Assembly: GCA_947453945.1 (NCBI GenBank)
Contig: CANGJB010000001.1
Location: 1-64,000, forward strand
DNA from: Sphingomonadaceae bacterium
GTDB taxonomy: Bacteria; Pseudomonadota; Alphaproteobacteria; Sphingomonadales; Sphingomonadaceae
Length of the DNA stretch: 64,000 bases
Reading direction: 5' to 3'
Part shown: positions 32,383-41,323 of the stretch, in pieces
Numbering within the stretch: position 1 is the first letter of the stretch
Layout of the letters: every line of letters begins with the position of its first letter
Translations under genes and position numbers: made by a program
The notes under the pieces: generated by a model
Told to the model about the DNA's origin: nothing
The model's input: only the letters and a program-made list of their open reading frames with translations
The model's database searches: none

Positions 32383-33777
32383 TCAACCTGTTGGAGAAAT
32401 CACCCCGAAGAGATCATGCGCGTCGGCGTCTTCGACCAGCACATCGGCGAAGTCGCCTGCCTTCAGGCCCTCGGGCACGTTGCGCAGATAGACCGCGCCG
32501 TCGATCTCCGGGGCGTCGGCCTGGCTGCGGGCGGTGGCGCCAATGTCGCCATCCTCGTCGGGCTCGCCCACGTCGTCGATGATCACGCGGACGGTGCGGC
32601 CCACCTTGGCGGCGAGCTTGGCGGCGCTGATGCTTTCCGTCTTGGCCATGATCCGGGCGTAGCGCTCTTCCTTGATTTCCTCCGGCACCGGATCGGGCAA
32701 GTCGTTCGCTGCGGCGCCCGCCACCGGTTCGAACCGGAAGGCGCCGACGCGGTCGAGTTGCGCTTCATCGAGCCAGTCGAGGAGGTACTGGAAGTCGGCC
32801 GCGGTCTCACCGGGGAAGCCGACGACGAAGCTGGAGCGCACCGCGATATCGGGGCAGATTGCGCGCCACGCCTTCAGGCGTTCGAGCACCTTCGCCTCGT
32901 TGGCGGGGCGCTTCATCCGCTTGAGCACGCTGGGGCTGGCGTGCTGGAAGGGGATGTCGAGGTAGGGCGTGAGCAGCCCCTCTGCCATCAGCGGGATCAC
33001 CGCATCGACGTGGGGGTAGGGGTATACGTAGTGCAGCCGCACCCACGGCGTGTGGCCATCAGGCGTGCGCAACTGGCCGAGTTCGCGGGCGAGGTCGGTC
33101 ATGTGGGTGCGCACGGGGCGGCCCTTCCACATGCGCTCTTCATGGCGGACGTCCACACCGTAGGCCGAAGTGTCCTGGCTGATGACCAGCAGCTCGCGCG
33201 TGCCGGCAGCCACCAGCTTCTCGGCCTCGCGCAACACGGCATCTATGCGCCGGCTGACGAGTTTGCCGCGCAGGCTCGGGATGATGCAGAAGGCGCAGGC
33301 GTGGTTGCAGCCCTCGGAAATCTTGAGGTAGCTGTAGTGGCGCGGCGTCAGCTTCACGTCGCCCGGATCGGCCTGCGGGATGAGGTCCACATAAGGACTG
33401 ATCGAAGGTGGCGCGGCTTCGTGCACCGCTTCGACAACCGCCTCGTATTGGTGCGCGCCGGTCACCGCCAGCACGCTGGGGAAGCGCGCGCGGATCGCTT
33501 CGGCTTCGTTGCCCATGCACCCGGTCACGATCACGCGGCCGTTCTCGGCGATGGCTTCACCAATCGCGGCGAGGCTTTCCTCCTTCGCCGAATCGAGGAA
33601 CCCGCAGGTGTTGACCAGCACGACGTCGGCCCCGGCATAGTCCGCGCTCATCGCATAGCCATCGGCGCGCAGCCGCGTGAGGATGCGTTCGCTATCGACC
33701 AGCGCCTTGGGGCAGCCGAGGCTGACCATGCCCACCTTGGGCGCGTCGGGGAGAATGATTGGGGGTGTAGAGGCCAT
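32383..33777 (-). CDS. rimO: ribosomal protein S12 methylthiotransferase RimO
   Basis: Radical SAM enzyme that methylthiolates an Asp of ribosomal protein S12. 464 residues. The N-terminal UPF0004 domain has three cluster cysteines ('[12 protein letters not shown]', 'NTCGFL', 'GCMGN'). The radical SAM motif is 'CNHACAFC' near residue 158. A C-terminal TRAM domain ends the protein. '[11 protein letters not shown]' separates RimO from MiaB. Start ATG 33777. A large open frame on the other strand is its shadow. Confidence 0.95.
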   Translation of the reverse strand: MASTPPIILPDAPKVGMVSLGCPKALVDSERILTRLRADGYAMSADYAGADVVLVNTCGFLDSAKEESLAAIGEAIAENGRVIVTGCMGNEAEAIRARFPSVLAVTGAHQYEAVVEAVHEAAPPSISPYVDLIPQADPGDVKLTPRHYSYLKISEGCNHACAFCIIPSLRGKLVSRRIDAVLREAEKLVAAGTRELLVISQDTSAYGVDVRHEERMWKGRPVRTHMTDLARELGQLRTPDGHTPWVRLHYVYPYPHVDAVIPLMAEGLLTPYLDIPFQHASPSVLKRMKRPANEAKVLERLKAWRAICPDIAVRSSFVVGFPGETAADFQYLLDWLDEAQLDRVGAFRFEPVAGAAANDLPDPVPEEIKEERYARIMAKTESISAAKLAAKVGRTVRVIIDDVGEPDEDGDIGATARSQADAPEIDGAVYLRNVPEGLKAGDFADVLVEDADAHDLFGVISPTG

Positions 33778-33840
33778 GGCCGCGGCGCTTACGCGAAATT
33801 TGGCGGCGCGTCACGGGTCCGCTCACTTTCCCCAATTCCC

Positions 33841-33918
33841 GCTCACCCTGCGCTTGCCGAAGGGTGTAGGACGCGGCGGTTGCGCTGCGATGCTTCGACA
33901 AGCTCAGCATGAGCGGGG
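33841..33918. repeat. paired repeat (family 2)
   Basis: Arms 'gctcaccctgcgcttgccg' (33841-) and 'gcttcgacaagctcagcatg' (33892-33918), inverted. The second copy is at 36639-36716. It abuts the start of the DUF1761 gene. Confidence 0.7.
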
Positions 33919-33944
33919 TTGGAGATGGGCGCGAGGAGATTGCG

Positions 33945-34307
33945 ATGGGTCCGGTAAACTGGGTGGCGGTGATTGCGGCGGCCTTGGCGGCGCTGGCCTT
34001 TGGCGCAGTGTGGCACGGCCCTTCGGCGAACCGCCCTGCGCAAGTGCTGCTGGCGGGCGCGCTGCTGCTGTTAACGGCCTCCATGATGGGGCACATGTTT
34101 GCGCGCGTCGGCACGGCGACATTGGCGGTCAAGCCGTGGCTCTATTTCATGATGTCGGGCGGGCTGGCGCTGGCCTTCGTGGCGCCGGCGCTGGCGATTG
34201 GTGAGGCGCGGGCCGGGGCACCGGCGCGCAAGGTGCTGGGCGGCGCAGCATTCTGGATCGCCAGCTATCTGTTGATGGGCCTCGTGTTCTTTATCTTCAA
34301 AGCCTGA
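33945..34307 (+). CDS. DUF1761 family membrane protein
   Basis: 120 residues with four membrane segments: 'VNWVAVIAAALAALAFGAVW', 'AQVLLAGALLLLTASMMGHM', 'PWLYFMMSGGLALAFVAPAL' and 'AAFWIASYLLMGLVFFIF'. The 'NWVAVIAAALAALAFGAVWHG' opening is typical of DUF1761, function unknown. ATG 33945 has a gaggaga ribosome site; the frame is open to 33909 inside the repeat. Its 3' end overlaps the convergent nlpD-like gene by 11 bases. Confidence 0.8.
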   Translation: MGPVNWVAVIAAALAALAFGAVWHGPSANRPAQVLLAGALLLLTASMMGHMFARVGTATLAVKPWLYFMMSGGLALAFVAPALAIGEARAGAPARKVLGGAAFWIASYLLMGLVFFIFKA

Positions 34308-35021
34308 TGGGGAGGTAGAGCGCCGGATTGCGGGGGGCGGTGCCCTTGCGCAGTTCGAAGTGCAGGCCGGGGCGCTTGGCCTCGCCGCTCTTGCCGATGC
34401 GCGCGATGATCTGGCGGGCCTTCACCGTCTGCCCTTCCTTCACGCGCACCTGGCCGAGGTACGCATAGGCCGTGACCCACCCTCCGCCATGCTCGATCAG
34501 GATGAGCTGACCAAAGCGCTCAGGCTCGGTCCCGGCGAAGACAACTTTGCCTGCTGCGGCGGCATGGACGGTCATTCCGGCGAAGGCCGCCAGATCTATG
34601 CCGTTGTTGGCAAGGCCCTTGACCGGCGCGCCGAACCGGCTGGTGACCGCGCCTGATGTGGGCCAGGCAAGGCGCGGCGCGCCAGCCTCGCGCCGGCCGG
34701 TTGCGGGCGCGGGTTCGGGCGTGCGGCGTGCGGCGGGGCGAGGGGCTGGGAGGGTGGCAATCCGCTTAGGCATCTCCGCCGGATCGGGCCGCTTGAGCAC
34801 TTGTCCTGCGCGCAGGATGTAGGGCGGGCTCATGCGGTTGGCCGCGGCCAGCGCCTCGATGCTCACGCCCATGCGGCGCGCGATCTCGCTCAAGCGGTCA
34901 CCTGCGCGGACGGTATAAGTCCACGCTGCGATGGGGCGTTCGAGCAGATTCTCCGGCTGCCCTTGCGCGGCGAGGCTGCCCGTCAGGAACAGCAGCGCCG
35001 CAGCGGCCACCAAGCGGCGCA

Positions 35022-35022
<1 letters not shown>
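34297..35022 (-). CDS. NlpD-like LysM/M23 protein, catalytically degenerate
   Basis: 241 residues: signal peptide ('RRLVAAAALLFLTGSLAAQG'), LysM domain (about residues 35-80, 'YTVRAGDRLSEIARRMGVS'), Pro/Arg linker, and an M23 LytM domain. The LytM zinc ligands are not intact: 'NNGIDLAAF' replaces HxxxD and 'AYAYLGQV' replaces YAH. This matches NlpD/EnvC, which activate amidases instead of cutting peptidoglycan. It starts at ATG 35022, overlapping the serS stop (TGATG). A role in cell division through amidase activation is inferred. Confidence 0.85.
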
Positions 35023-36353
<1,331 letters not shown>

Positions 36354-36533
36354 TCAGCTGTGCAGGCCGAGCGCGCTGTAGAGCGGGCAGACCCCGGCAA
36401 AGGCGGTCACGATCGGCACGATGGCGACGAGCGCGAGCATAGGGTGCCCGGTGATCAGGCTGAAAACGATGATCATCGCGGCAAGCGCGAGGCGGATCAC
36501 TTGATCGATATCGCCGACGTTTCGCTGGAACAT
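36354..36533 (-). CDS. DUF2892 (YgaP-type) small membrane protein
   Basis: A 59-residue protein read from the complement: it starts 'MFQRNVGDIDQVIRLALAAM', with the family's 'N-V-G-xx-D-x-x-I-R' opening, followed by 'MIIVFSLITGHPMLALVAIV' and 'FAGVCPLYSALGLHS'. Two membrane segments; the conserved Cys in 'GVCPLY' is present. In other bacteria this fold occurs fused to or beside rhodanese and sulfur genes. ATG 36533, TGA 36354. A perfect FNR-type box 64 bases upstream suggests control by low oxygen or NO. Confidence 0.85.
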   Translation of the reverse strand: MFQRNVGDIDQVIRLALAAMIIVFSLITGHPMLALVAIVPIVTAFAGVCPLYSALGLHS

Positions 36534-36596
36534 GGGTCTGGTCCTCCACTTGGGGTTGGTGTGGAGGGGTTATGCCTGCCAGAGAGGGGGCGGACA

Positions 36597-36610
36597 TTGA
36601 TGCGGATCAA
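36597..36610 (-). promoter_or_regulatory. FNR/FixK-type box and class II promoter
   Basis: TTGATGCGGATCAA, a perfect match to TTGATnnnnATCAA. Read towards the DUF2892 gene, a -10-like CATAAC (36574-36569) is centred 32 bases from the box centre, the spacing of class II FNR promoters. The predicted transcript start is near 36562, about 29 bases before the ATG. Confidence 0.65.
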
Positions 36611-36638
36611 TGTGGTGTCTGCACGCTGCTCCCCAAAA

Positions 36639-36716
36639 CCGCTCATGCTGAACCTGTCGAAGGGTGTTGGCATGGCGGCCGCGGCTGATGCTTCGATAGG
36701 CTCAGCATGAGCGGGG
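36639..36716. repeat. paired repeat (family 2)
   Basis: Arms 36639-36666 (ccgctcatgctgaacctgtc...) and 36690-36716 (gcttcgataggctcagcatg...), inverted; the same family as 33841-33918. Confidence 0.8.
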
Positions 36717-36773
36717 TGGTGTGGTCATCGTCAGTTCGACCCCGCCCCACTTTCGTCATTCCCATGCCACTTT

Positions 36774-36848
36774 CGTCATCCCCGCGCAGGCGGGGATCCA
36801 GAGCGACATGCACAGCGGCCCTTGATCCCCGCCTGCGCGGGGATGACG
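36774..36848. repeat. paired REP-like palindrome (family 1)
   Basis: Arms 36774-36801 (cgtcatccccgcgcaggcgg...) and 36822-36848 in inverted orientation. Together with the family 2 pair it marks the left edge of the catabolic island. Confidence 0.85.
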
Positions 36849-36941
36849 AGGGGGGAGGCACGGCTTCCGGTGTCTCTACGTCCGGCCTTGCAGGCCGGAC
36901 GTCCATCGCGAACGAATTCGGGGGGCTCGGCACGAACGGAG

Positions 36942-37460
36942 TTAGAGTGCCCGATACTGCGGGTGGCCGCTTTCGAGGATTTCGAGGATCGGCAGCGGGA
37001 AGGCCGCTGCGGGATCGAACACTGGCTGATCGGGCAGCGGGTGTGACCATTCGAGCACGTAGTCGCGTCGGGCGATGCGCCATTCACCTCCGCGCTGTTC
37101 GAACCCATCGAGATAGCGCCCGCCATAAAGCGCGCCTTGGAAACCGCCTGCATCGGTGTAGCGAATCCCGGCGGCTATGCCGTAGGTTTCAACCTCCGCA
37201 TGGGCCGCATCGACAAAGCGGATCGCCGGAGGATTGAGGAAGTGCCAGCGCCGCGCGCTCTGGCGTTCGACGGCCATGACGACGGGCACGAAATCGGCCG
37301 CGCTGCCCTTGAAGAAGCCGTAGTCGATGGCCGCATCGGGCCAGTAGCACGTGGCTTGCCCCGCATCGTCCAGCCAATCGAGCGTGCGGGAATAGCGCGC
37401 CAGCACATCGTTGATCGCGTCTTTCGCGAGCAGTTCTTCGAGCGAGGTCGCGGCGGTCAT
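36942..37460 (-). CDS. NTF2/SnoaL-like protein
   Basis: 172-residue cone-fold protein of the SnoaL-like/NTF2 superfamily ('LEELLAKDAINDVLARYSRTLDWLDDA' opening, 'FVPVVMAVERQSARRWHFL', 'VETYGIAAGIRY', 'GGRYLDGFEQRGGEWRIARRDYVLEW'). Members include small isomerases, cyclases, hydratases and dioxygenase beta-like proteins; the exact activity cannot be told. ATG 37460 overlaps the upstream stop (ATGA); the frame to 37478 adds six residues. It is the last gene of the P450-ABM-NTF2 operon on the minus strand. Confidence 0.75.
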   Translation of the reverse strand: MTAATSLEELLAKDAINDVLARYSRTLDWLDDAGQATCYWPDAAIDYGFFKGSAADFVPVVMAVERQSARRWHFLNPPAIRFVDAAHAEVETYGIAAGIRYTDAGGFQGALYGGRYLDGFEQRGGEWRIARRDYVLEWSHPLPDQPVFDPAAAFPLPILEILESGHPQYRAL

Positions 37461-37858
37461 GCGCGGGCGCCCCACCATGCGGGGATGGTCAGCGGGAAGC
37501 GTTCCTGCGCGGTGACCAGATCGGCGTCCGCATCGGCGGGGAGCGGGGTATCGACGGTGGGCGGCAGGCCGCCGCCTGCGCCTTTCACCGGATCGACGTA
37601 TTCGAGGCGGATATCTTCGAGCACTGCGCCGAAATCATGGCCTTCGTGGTGCGGGGACATCTGGTGGCGGTAGAACGCCAGTTTGTCGTCGAACGATAGC
37701 AGGCAATAGTAGAGGTTCGGCGCCTCGCCCTTCCAGTATTCATAGCGCTGCACGCCGGTTTCGGTGCTCCAGGTCTGGTGGATCATGTCGGCCATGATGG
37801 CCTCCCATTGCGCCTCGGCGCCGGGCTTGATGCGGATGTGTGCGAGCAGGGTGGTCAT
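37457..37858 (-). CDS. ABM-fold (dimeric alpha/beta barrel) protein
   Basis: 133 residues. The first 95 resemble an antibiotic-biosynthesis-monooxygenase (ABM) domain: 'TTLLAHIRIKPGAEAQWEAI', 'YEYWKGEAPNLYYCLLSF', 'YRHQMSPHHEGHDFGAVLEDI'. A Pro/Asp-rich tail follows ('PPTVDTPLPADADADLVTAQ'). ABM proteins are small cofactor-free oxygenases, isomerases or decarboxylases. It is locked between the P450 and the NTF2-like gene by ATGA overlaps on both sides, so the three act together on the same substrate or product (inference). Confidence 0.7.
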   Translation of the reverse strand: MTTLLAHIRIKPGAEAQWEAIMADMIHQTWSTETGVQRYEYWKGEAPNLYYCLLSFDDKLAFYRHQMSPHHEGHDFGAVLEDIRLEYVDPVKGAGGGLPPTVDTPLPADADADLVTAQERFPLTIPAWWGARA

Positions 37859-39177
37859 GCCGTGGTCTCCCGGGTGAAGGTGCAATGCAGCGCGAGCGTT
37901 CCGAGCATGATGCCCGGCTGGTGGAGGAAGGTGTTGCCGGGGGCGTAATCCAGCGCCGAGAGCCGGTCGCACAGGCGGTTCCACGCGATGGTCTGTTCAA
38001 GCCGCGAAAGGCCGGTGCCGGGGCAGACGCGCGGCCCGGCCGAGAAGGCGAGGTGGCGGGTCACGGCTGCGCGGTCGAGCTTCAGCTCCAGCGGGTCATC
38101 GAACTCATCCGGATCGATGTTGGCGGCGCCCCAGCGGAGGTGGAGCGTCGAACCGGCGGGGACTGCGACGCCCTGAAACACTTCGTTCTGCGCGGTGATG
38201 CGGGTGGAAAGGCCCTGCGTGGGCGAGCGCAGGCGCATGCCTTCCTCGATGAACGGGCGGATCAGCGCACGGTCCGCCTTGATCTGCGCGAAGAGGCCTA
38301 GGCGCTCGATCAGGAGCTGCGCCTGCTCGACAAGGGCGTACTGCGTCGTCTCCAGCCCGCCGATGACCATGGCATAGACGATCCCGTCGATCTCCTCGTC
38401 GGTCAGCTTGCGGTCCAGCGCCTCGTAGTGAACTTGCGTGAGGTAGCTGATCATGTCCTCGCCCGGATTGGCGCGGCGGCGGCGGACGTGTGTCCCGACG
38501 TAATCGGAAAAGCCTGCAAGCAGGCGGAACTTCTCGGCGCTTTGCTCCGGGCTCAGCACGTTGTTGTGCCCGCAGCCGTGGACGTAGGACATGACCTGCG
38601 CGTTGCCCCAGATCTCGAGGTCCTTCACATCCTCCAGCGGGAAGCCGAGCACGCTGGCCATGGTGCGCTGGGGCAGGGGTCGGGAGAAATCGGCGACGAA
38701 GTCGAATTGCTCGCCGCCTATCCAAGCATCGATCAGGGCATCGACATGGCCGGTGATCATCGCCTCGTGCCGCTTGGCACCCGGACCGACCCACGGATCG
38801 GTCAATTGCTGACGGTGCGCACGCCAGAGCTCCGGGTTTGGCCGCAGCGATGCGATGGATTTCACCATCGCATCGATATCCGGCATCGCGCGGACCGAGG
38901 CAGGATCGGCCTTGCGCGCTTCGAGGAGTAGCGAAAGCGTGGGAGGGAAGCGATCCCAATCGCGCACAACGCGGGCAATGTCCTCGTACTTTGCAAGGAT
39001 GAAAGCGTCACGCTCCGGTGTCAGCCCTTCTCCCGGCAGGCGCAGCACCGGGGCTTCGGTGTGGAGGATCGCATAGGCTTCGTACCAGTGCTCGGCAGCG
39101 CCGGGGGCAAACAGGTCCACGTCTGCCAGCGCGTGCGGGCACGGCATCGGACTCAGCTCGTGATTGATGCGGCGCAT
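37855..39177 (-). CDS. cytochrome P450 (first)
   Basis: Class I bacterial P450, 440 residues. Heme-binding loop 'FSAGPRVCPGTG' with the thiolate Cys at about 385. The ExxR motif is 'EEGMRLRSP'. The I-helix oxygen-activation motif is 'IGGLETTQ' (Gly-Gly-x-Glu-Thr-Thr). ATG 39177 follows a strong gggagagagg ribosome site; ATG 39147 is an alternative. It needs a ferredoxin and reductase, neither of which is in this operon. Probable hydroxylation of a hydrophobic cyclic substrate. It is divergent from the CMD-P450 operon. Confidence 0.93.
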   Translation of the reverse strand: MRRINHELSPMPCPHALADVDLFAPGAAEHWYEAYAILHTEAPVLRLPGEGLTPERDAFILAKYEDIARVVRDWDRFPPTLSLLLEARKADPASVRAMPDIDAMVKSIASLRPNPELWRAHRQQLTDPWVGPGAKRHEAMITGHVDALIDAWIGGEQFDFVADFSRPLPQRTMASVLGFPLEDVKDLEIWGNAQVMSYVHGCGHNNVLSPEQSAEKFRLLAGFSDYVGTHVRRRRANPGEDMISYLTQVHYEALDRKLTDEEIDGIVYAMVIGGLETTQYALVEQAQLLIERLGLFAQIKADRALIRPFIEEGMRLRSPTQGLSTRITAQNEVFQGVAVPAGSTLHLRWGAANIDPDEFDDPLELKLDRAAVTRHLAFSAGPRVCPGTGLSRLEQTIAWNRLCDRLSALDYAPGNTFLHQPGIMLGTLALHCTFTRETTA

Positions 39178-39306
39178 GGCCTCTCTCCCCTGGCTTTATT
39201 CAAATCGCCAGTTGTTGCGGGAGGGATGGTGCATGACCAATGCTGCGGCTGCCATGCTCACTTTTGCCAAGACCATAAAAGGCAGCGGCTATGGGAGATC
39301 CGCATC

Positions 39307-39894
39307 ATGACCCGCGTCGCCAAGATTGCCCCAGAGAACTGGGATCCGCGCCTGCGCGCGGCGATGAAGCCGGAAGACCGCACCGAGATCGAGCAGGGGA
39401 TGATCCGCTTCCTTGCCCATTGCCCCGATCAAGTGCTGGGCATGATGCAGTTTGCCGGCGCGCTGAAAGTCCATCGGCAGCTGCCCGAAAAGCTGGTGGA
39501 GCTGGTGCGCCTGCGCGTCGCGTTCTTCAATCAGTGCCGCAGCTGCATGGCGATCCGCTATACCGATGCGCTGGAAGACGGCGTGACCGAGGATCTCGTC
39601 TGCTCGCTGGAGCGGCCGCAGGAGGCCGAGAACCTCACGCCCGCCGAAAAGGCCGCGATCCGCTTTGGCGAGGCGTTCGCGACCGACCACCTGCGCATCG
39701 ACGAGGCGATGTATGCCGGCCTGCGCGAGCATTTCACTGAGGCGGAAATCGTCGAGCTGGGCATGACCTGCGCCTTCTTCGTCGGCTTCGGGCGGCTCGC
39801 GGCCACGCTCCATATGGTTGAGGAACTGCCCGGTGCGTTCCAGCGCGAGGGTGTGGTCGCGCCCTGGGGCGAGGAACGGGTGATCGTGCGATGA
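39307..39894 (+). CDS. carboxymuconolactone decarboxylase family protein (AhpD-like fold)
   Basis: 195 residues of all-helical CMD/AhpD fold: 'PEKLVELVRLRVAFFNQCRSCMAIRYTDAL' with the CxxC pair at residues 77 and 80. Position 84 is Arg, where AhpD-type peroxidase-reductases have His, so the redox relay may be altered. 'LTPAEKAAIRFGEAFATDH' and 'EAEIVELGMTCAFFVGFGR' are typical second-half blocks. ATG 39307; the frame to 39061 is antisense to the first P450. Its stop overlaps the second P450 start (ATGA). Confidence 0.8.
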   Translation: MTRVAKIAPENWDPRLRAAMKPEDRTEIEQGMIRFLAHCPDQVLGMMQFAGALKVHRQLPEKLVELVRLRVAFFNQCRSCMAIRYTDALEDGVTEDLVCSLERPQEAENLTPAEKAAIRFGEAFATDHLRIDEAMYAGLREHFTEAEIVELGMTCAFFVGFGRLAATLHMVEELPGAFQREGVVAPWGEERVIVR

Positions 39895-41165
39895 GCGATG
39901 GATCCGAAGACCTCGGCGTAAACCTGTTCGATCCGGCGGTGCAGCAGTGCCCCTATGACGCCTACCGCACGCTCAGGGATCAGGCTCCGGCCTATCGCCA
40001 GCCGGGCACCAACATGTTTGTGGTGACGCGCTACGAAGATGTGCGGCGGGTGCTGCTCGATTCCGAAACCTTCCCCAGCAGCCCCAAGACCATCGGGCTC
40101 CAGACGCTTTCGGCCAATGTCGAGCGGCAGAAGAAAGTGGTCGCGCGGTTTCAAGAGCGTGGCTGGCTGCCCGAGCCGACCTTGAGCGGGCGGGATGATC
40201 CGAACCACAAACAGATGCGCGCCATGTTCAACGAGGCGTTCAAGCCGAGCCGGATCAAGGAGATCGATCCGCTCGTGGAAACGCTCGCCTACGAGTTGAT
40301 CGAAGGCTTCGTGGCCGATGGGCGCTGCGAATGGGTCAGCCAGTTCTGCGTGCCGCTGCCGCTCTATATTATCGGCGAGCAAATGGGCGCCAAGCGCGAG
40401 GACATGTGGAAGATCAAGCGATGGACCGACGCGTTTTTCCAGCGCATCTCGATGATGCTGCCCGAGGAAGACGAGATCGAGATGGTCGACCGGGAGATCG
40501 AGGCGCAGCACTATTTCCAGCCGATTTTCGAGCGGCTGCGGGCCAATCCGGATGACTCGCTCATCAGCGTTCTGGTCAATACCGTGATCGAGGGCTGGGG
40601 CCGCCCGCTGACCGATAACGAGCTTCACGCCGAGATGATGGCCGATACTTTCGTCGGCGGGAGCGAGACGACGACCAATGCGCTGGCGGCGGGGATGAAG
40701 CTGCTGATCGAGAACAAGGATGTGTGGCGGCAGCTGAGGTCCGATCCAGAGCGTTACATGAAGACGTTCGTGGAGGAAGTTGTCCGGCTGGAATCACCGG
40801 TGCAGAGCCTGATGCGCTTCTGCGCGAAGGATACCGAGCTGGAAGGGACCGTGATCCCCAAGGGGGCTCTGATCAACGTGCGCTTTGCCGCCGCGAACCG
40901 CGATGAGCGGGTGTTCGAATGCCCGGAAAAGCTCGATCTGGAGAGGCCGCGTGCCGGCGCGCACATGGGCTTCGGTTCGGGCACGCATCACTGCCTTGGC
41001 GCGCCGCTGGCCCGGCGCGAGCTTGCGTGGGGTTTCCAGGCGGTGGTCGACCGGTTCGAGGACATGCACTTCGCGCCCGGCGTGAACGACTTTTCGGTTC
41101 ACCCGCACTTCCTGCTGCGCAGCCTGAAGGCGCTGCACATCGAGTTTGAGGTGAAGCGGGGGTGA
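39891..41165 (+). CDS. cytochrome P450 (second)
   Basis: 424 residues. Heme loop 'FGSGTHHCLGAPLARRE' with Cys near 368. ExxR is 'EEVVRLESP' (E-V-V-R). The I-helix motif is 'FVGGSETTTN'. 'RDDPNHKQMRAMFNEAF' is the C-helix heme contact. Together with the CMD-like gene, to which it is coupled by a four-base overlap, it forms a small operon divergent from the first P450. The two P450s are clearly different families, so they probably act on different positions or successive intermediates. Confidence 0.93.
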   Translation: MSDGSEDLGVNLFDPAVQQCPYDAYRTLRDQAPAYRQPGTNMFVVTRYEDVRRVLLDSETFPSSPKTIGLQTLSANVERQKKVVARFQERGWLPEPTLSGRDDPNHKQMRAMFNEAFKPSRIKEIDPLVETLAYELIEGFVADGRCEWVSQFCVPLPLYIIGEQMGAKREDMWKIKRWTDAFFQRISMMLPEEDEIEMVDREIEAQHYFQPIFERLRANPDDSLISVLVNTVIEGWGRPLTDNELHAEMMADTFVGGSETTTNALAAGMKLLIENKDVWRQLRSDPERYMKTFVEEVVRLESPVQSLMRFCAKDTELEGTVIPKGALINVRFAAANRDERVFECPEKLDLERPRAGAHMGFGSGTHHCLGAPLARRELAWGFQAVVDRFEDMHFAPGVNDFSVHPHFLLRSLKALHIEFEVKRG

Positions 41166-41202
41166 ACTGATTCCCAGTCCGCGGGCGCGCAACCAATACC
41201 CC

Positions 41203-41283
41203 CGTCATCCCCGCGCAGGCGGGGATCCAGAGCGGCTGGCGCTGCGTTTGGGACTCTGGATCCCCGCCTGCGCGGGGATGACG
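41203..41283. repeat. paired REP-like palindrome (family 1)
   Basis: Arms 41203-41230 and 41256-41283 (cgtcatccccgcgcaggcgg / ccgcctgcgcggggatgacg). Lies between the convergent P450 and PQQ dehydrogenase genes. Confidence 0.88.
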
Positions 41284-41323
41284 AAGGGTGGGTTGGGGGT
41301 AGCGGGGTAGGGAGCGCTGCCCC

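Noticed and set aside
32275..33912. 545-codon open frame antisense to rimO
   Set aside because: A shadow of rimO; no recognisable motif, and rimO motifs on the other strand are complete.
39178..39306. Seventh copy of the island operator between the divergent P450 operons
   Set aside because: No stretch keeps the seven invariant positions; the palindrome-like gcatgaccaatgc near 39232 does not fit the spacing.
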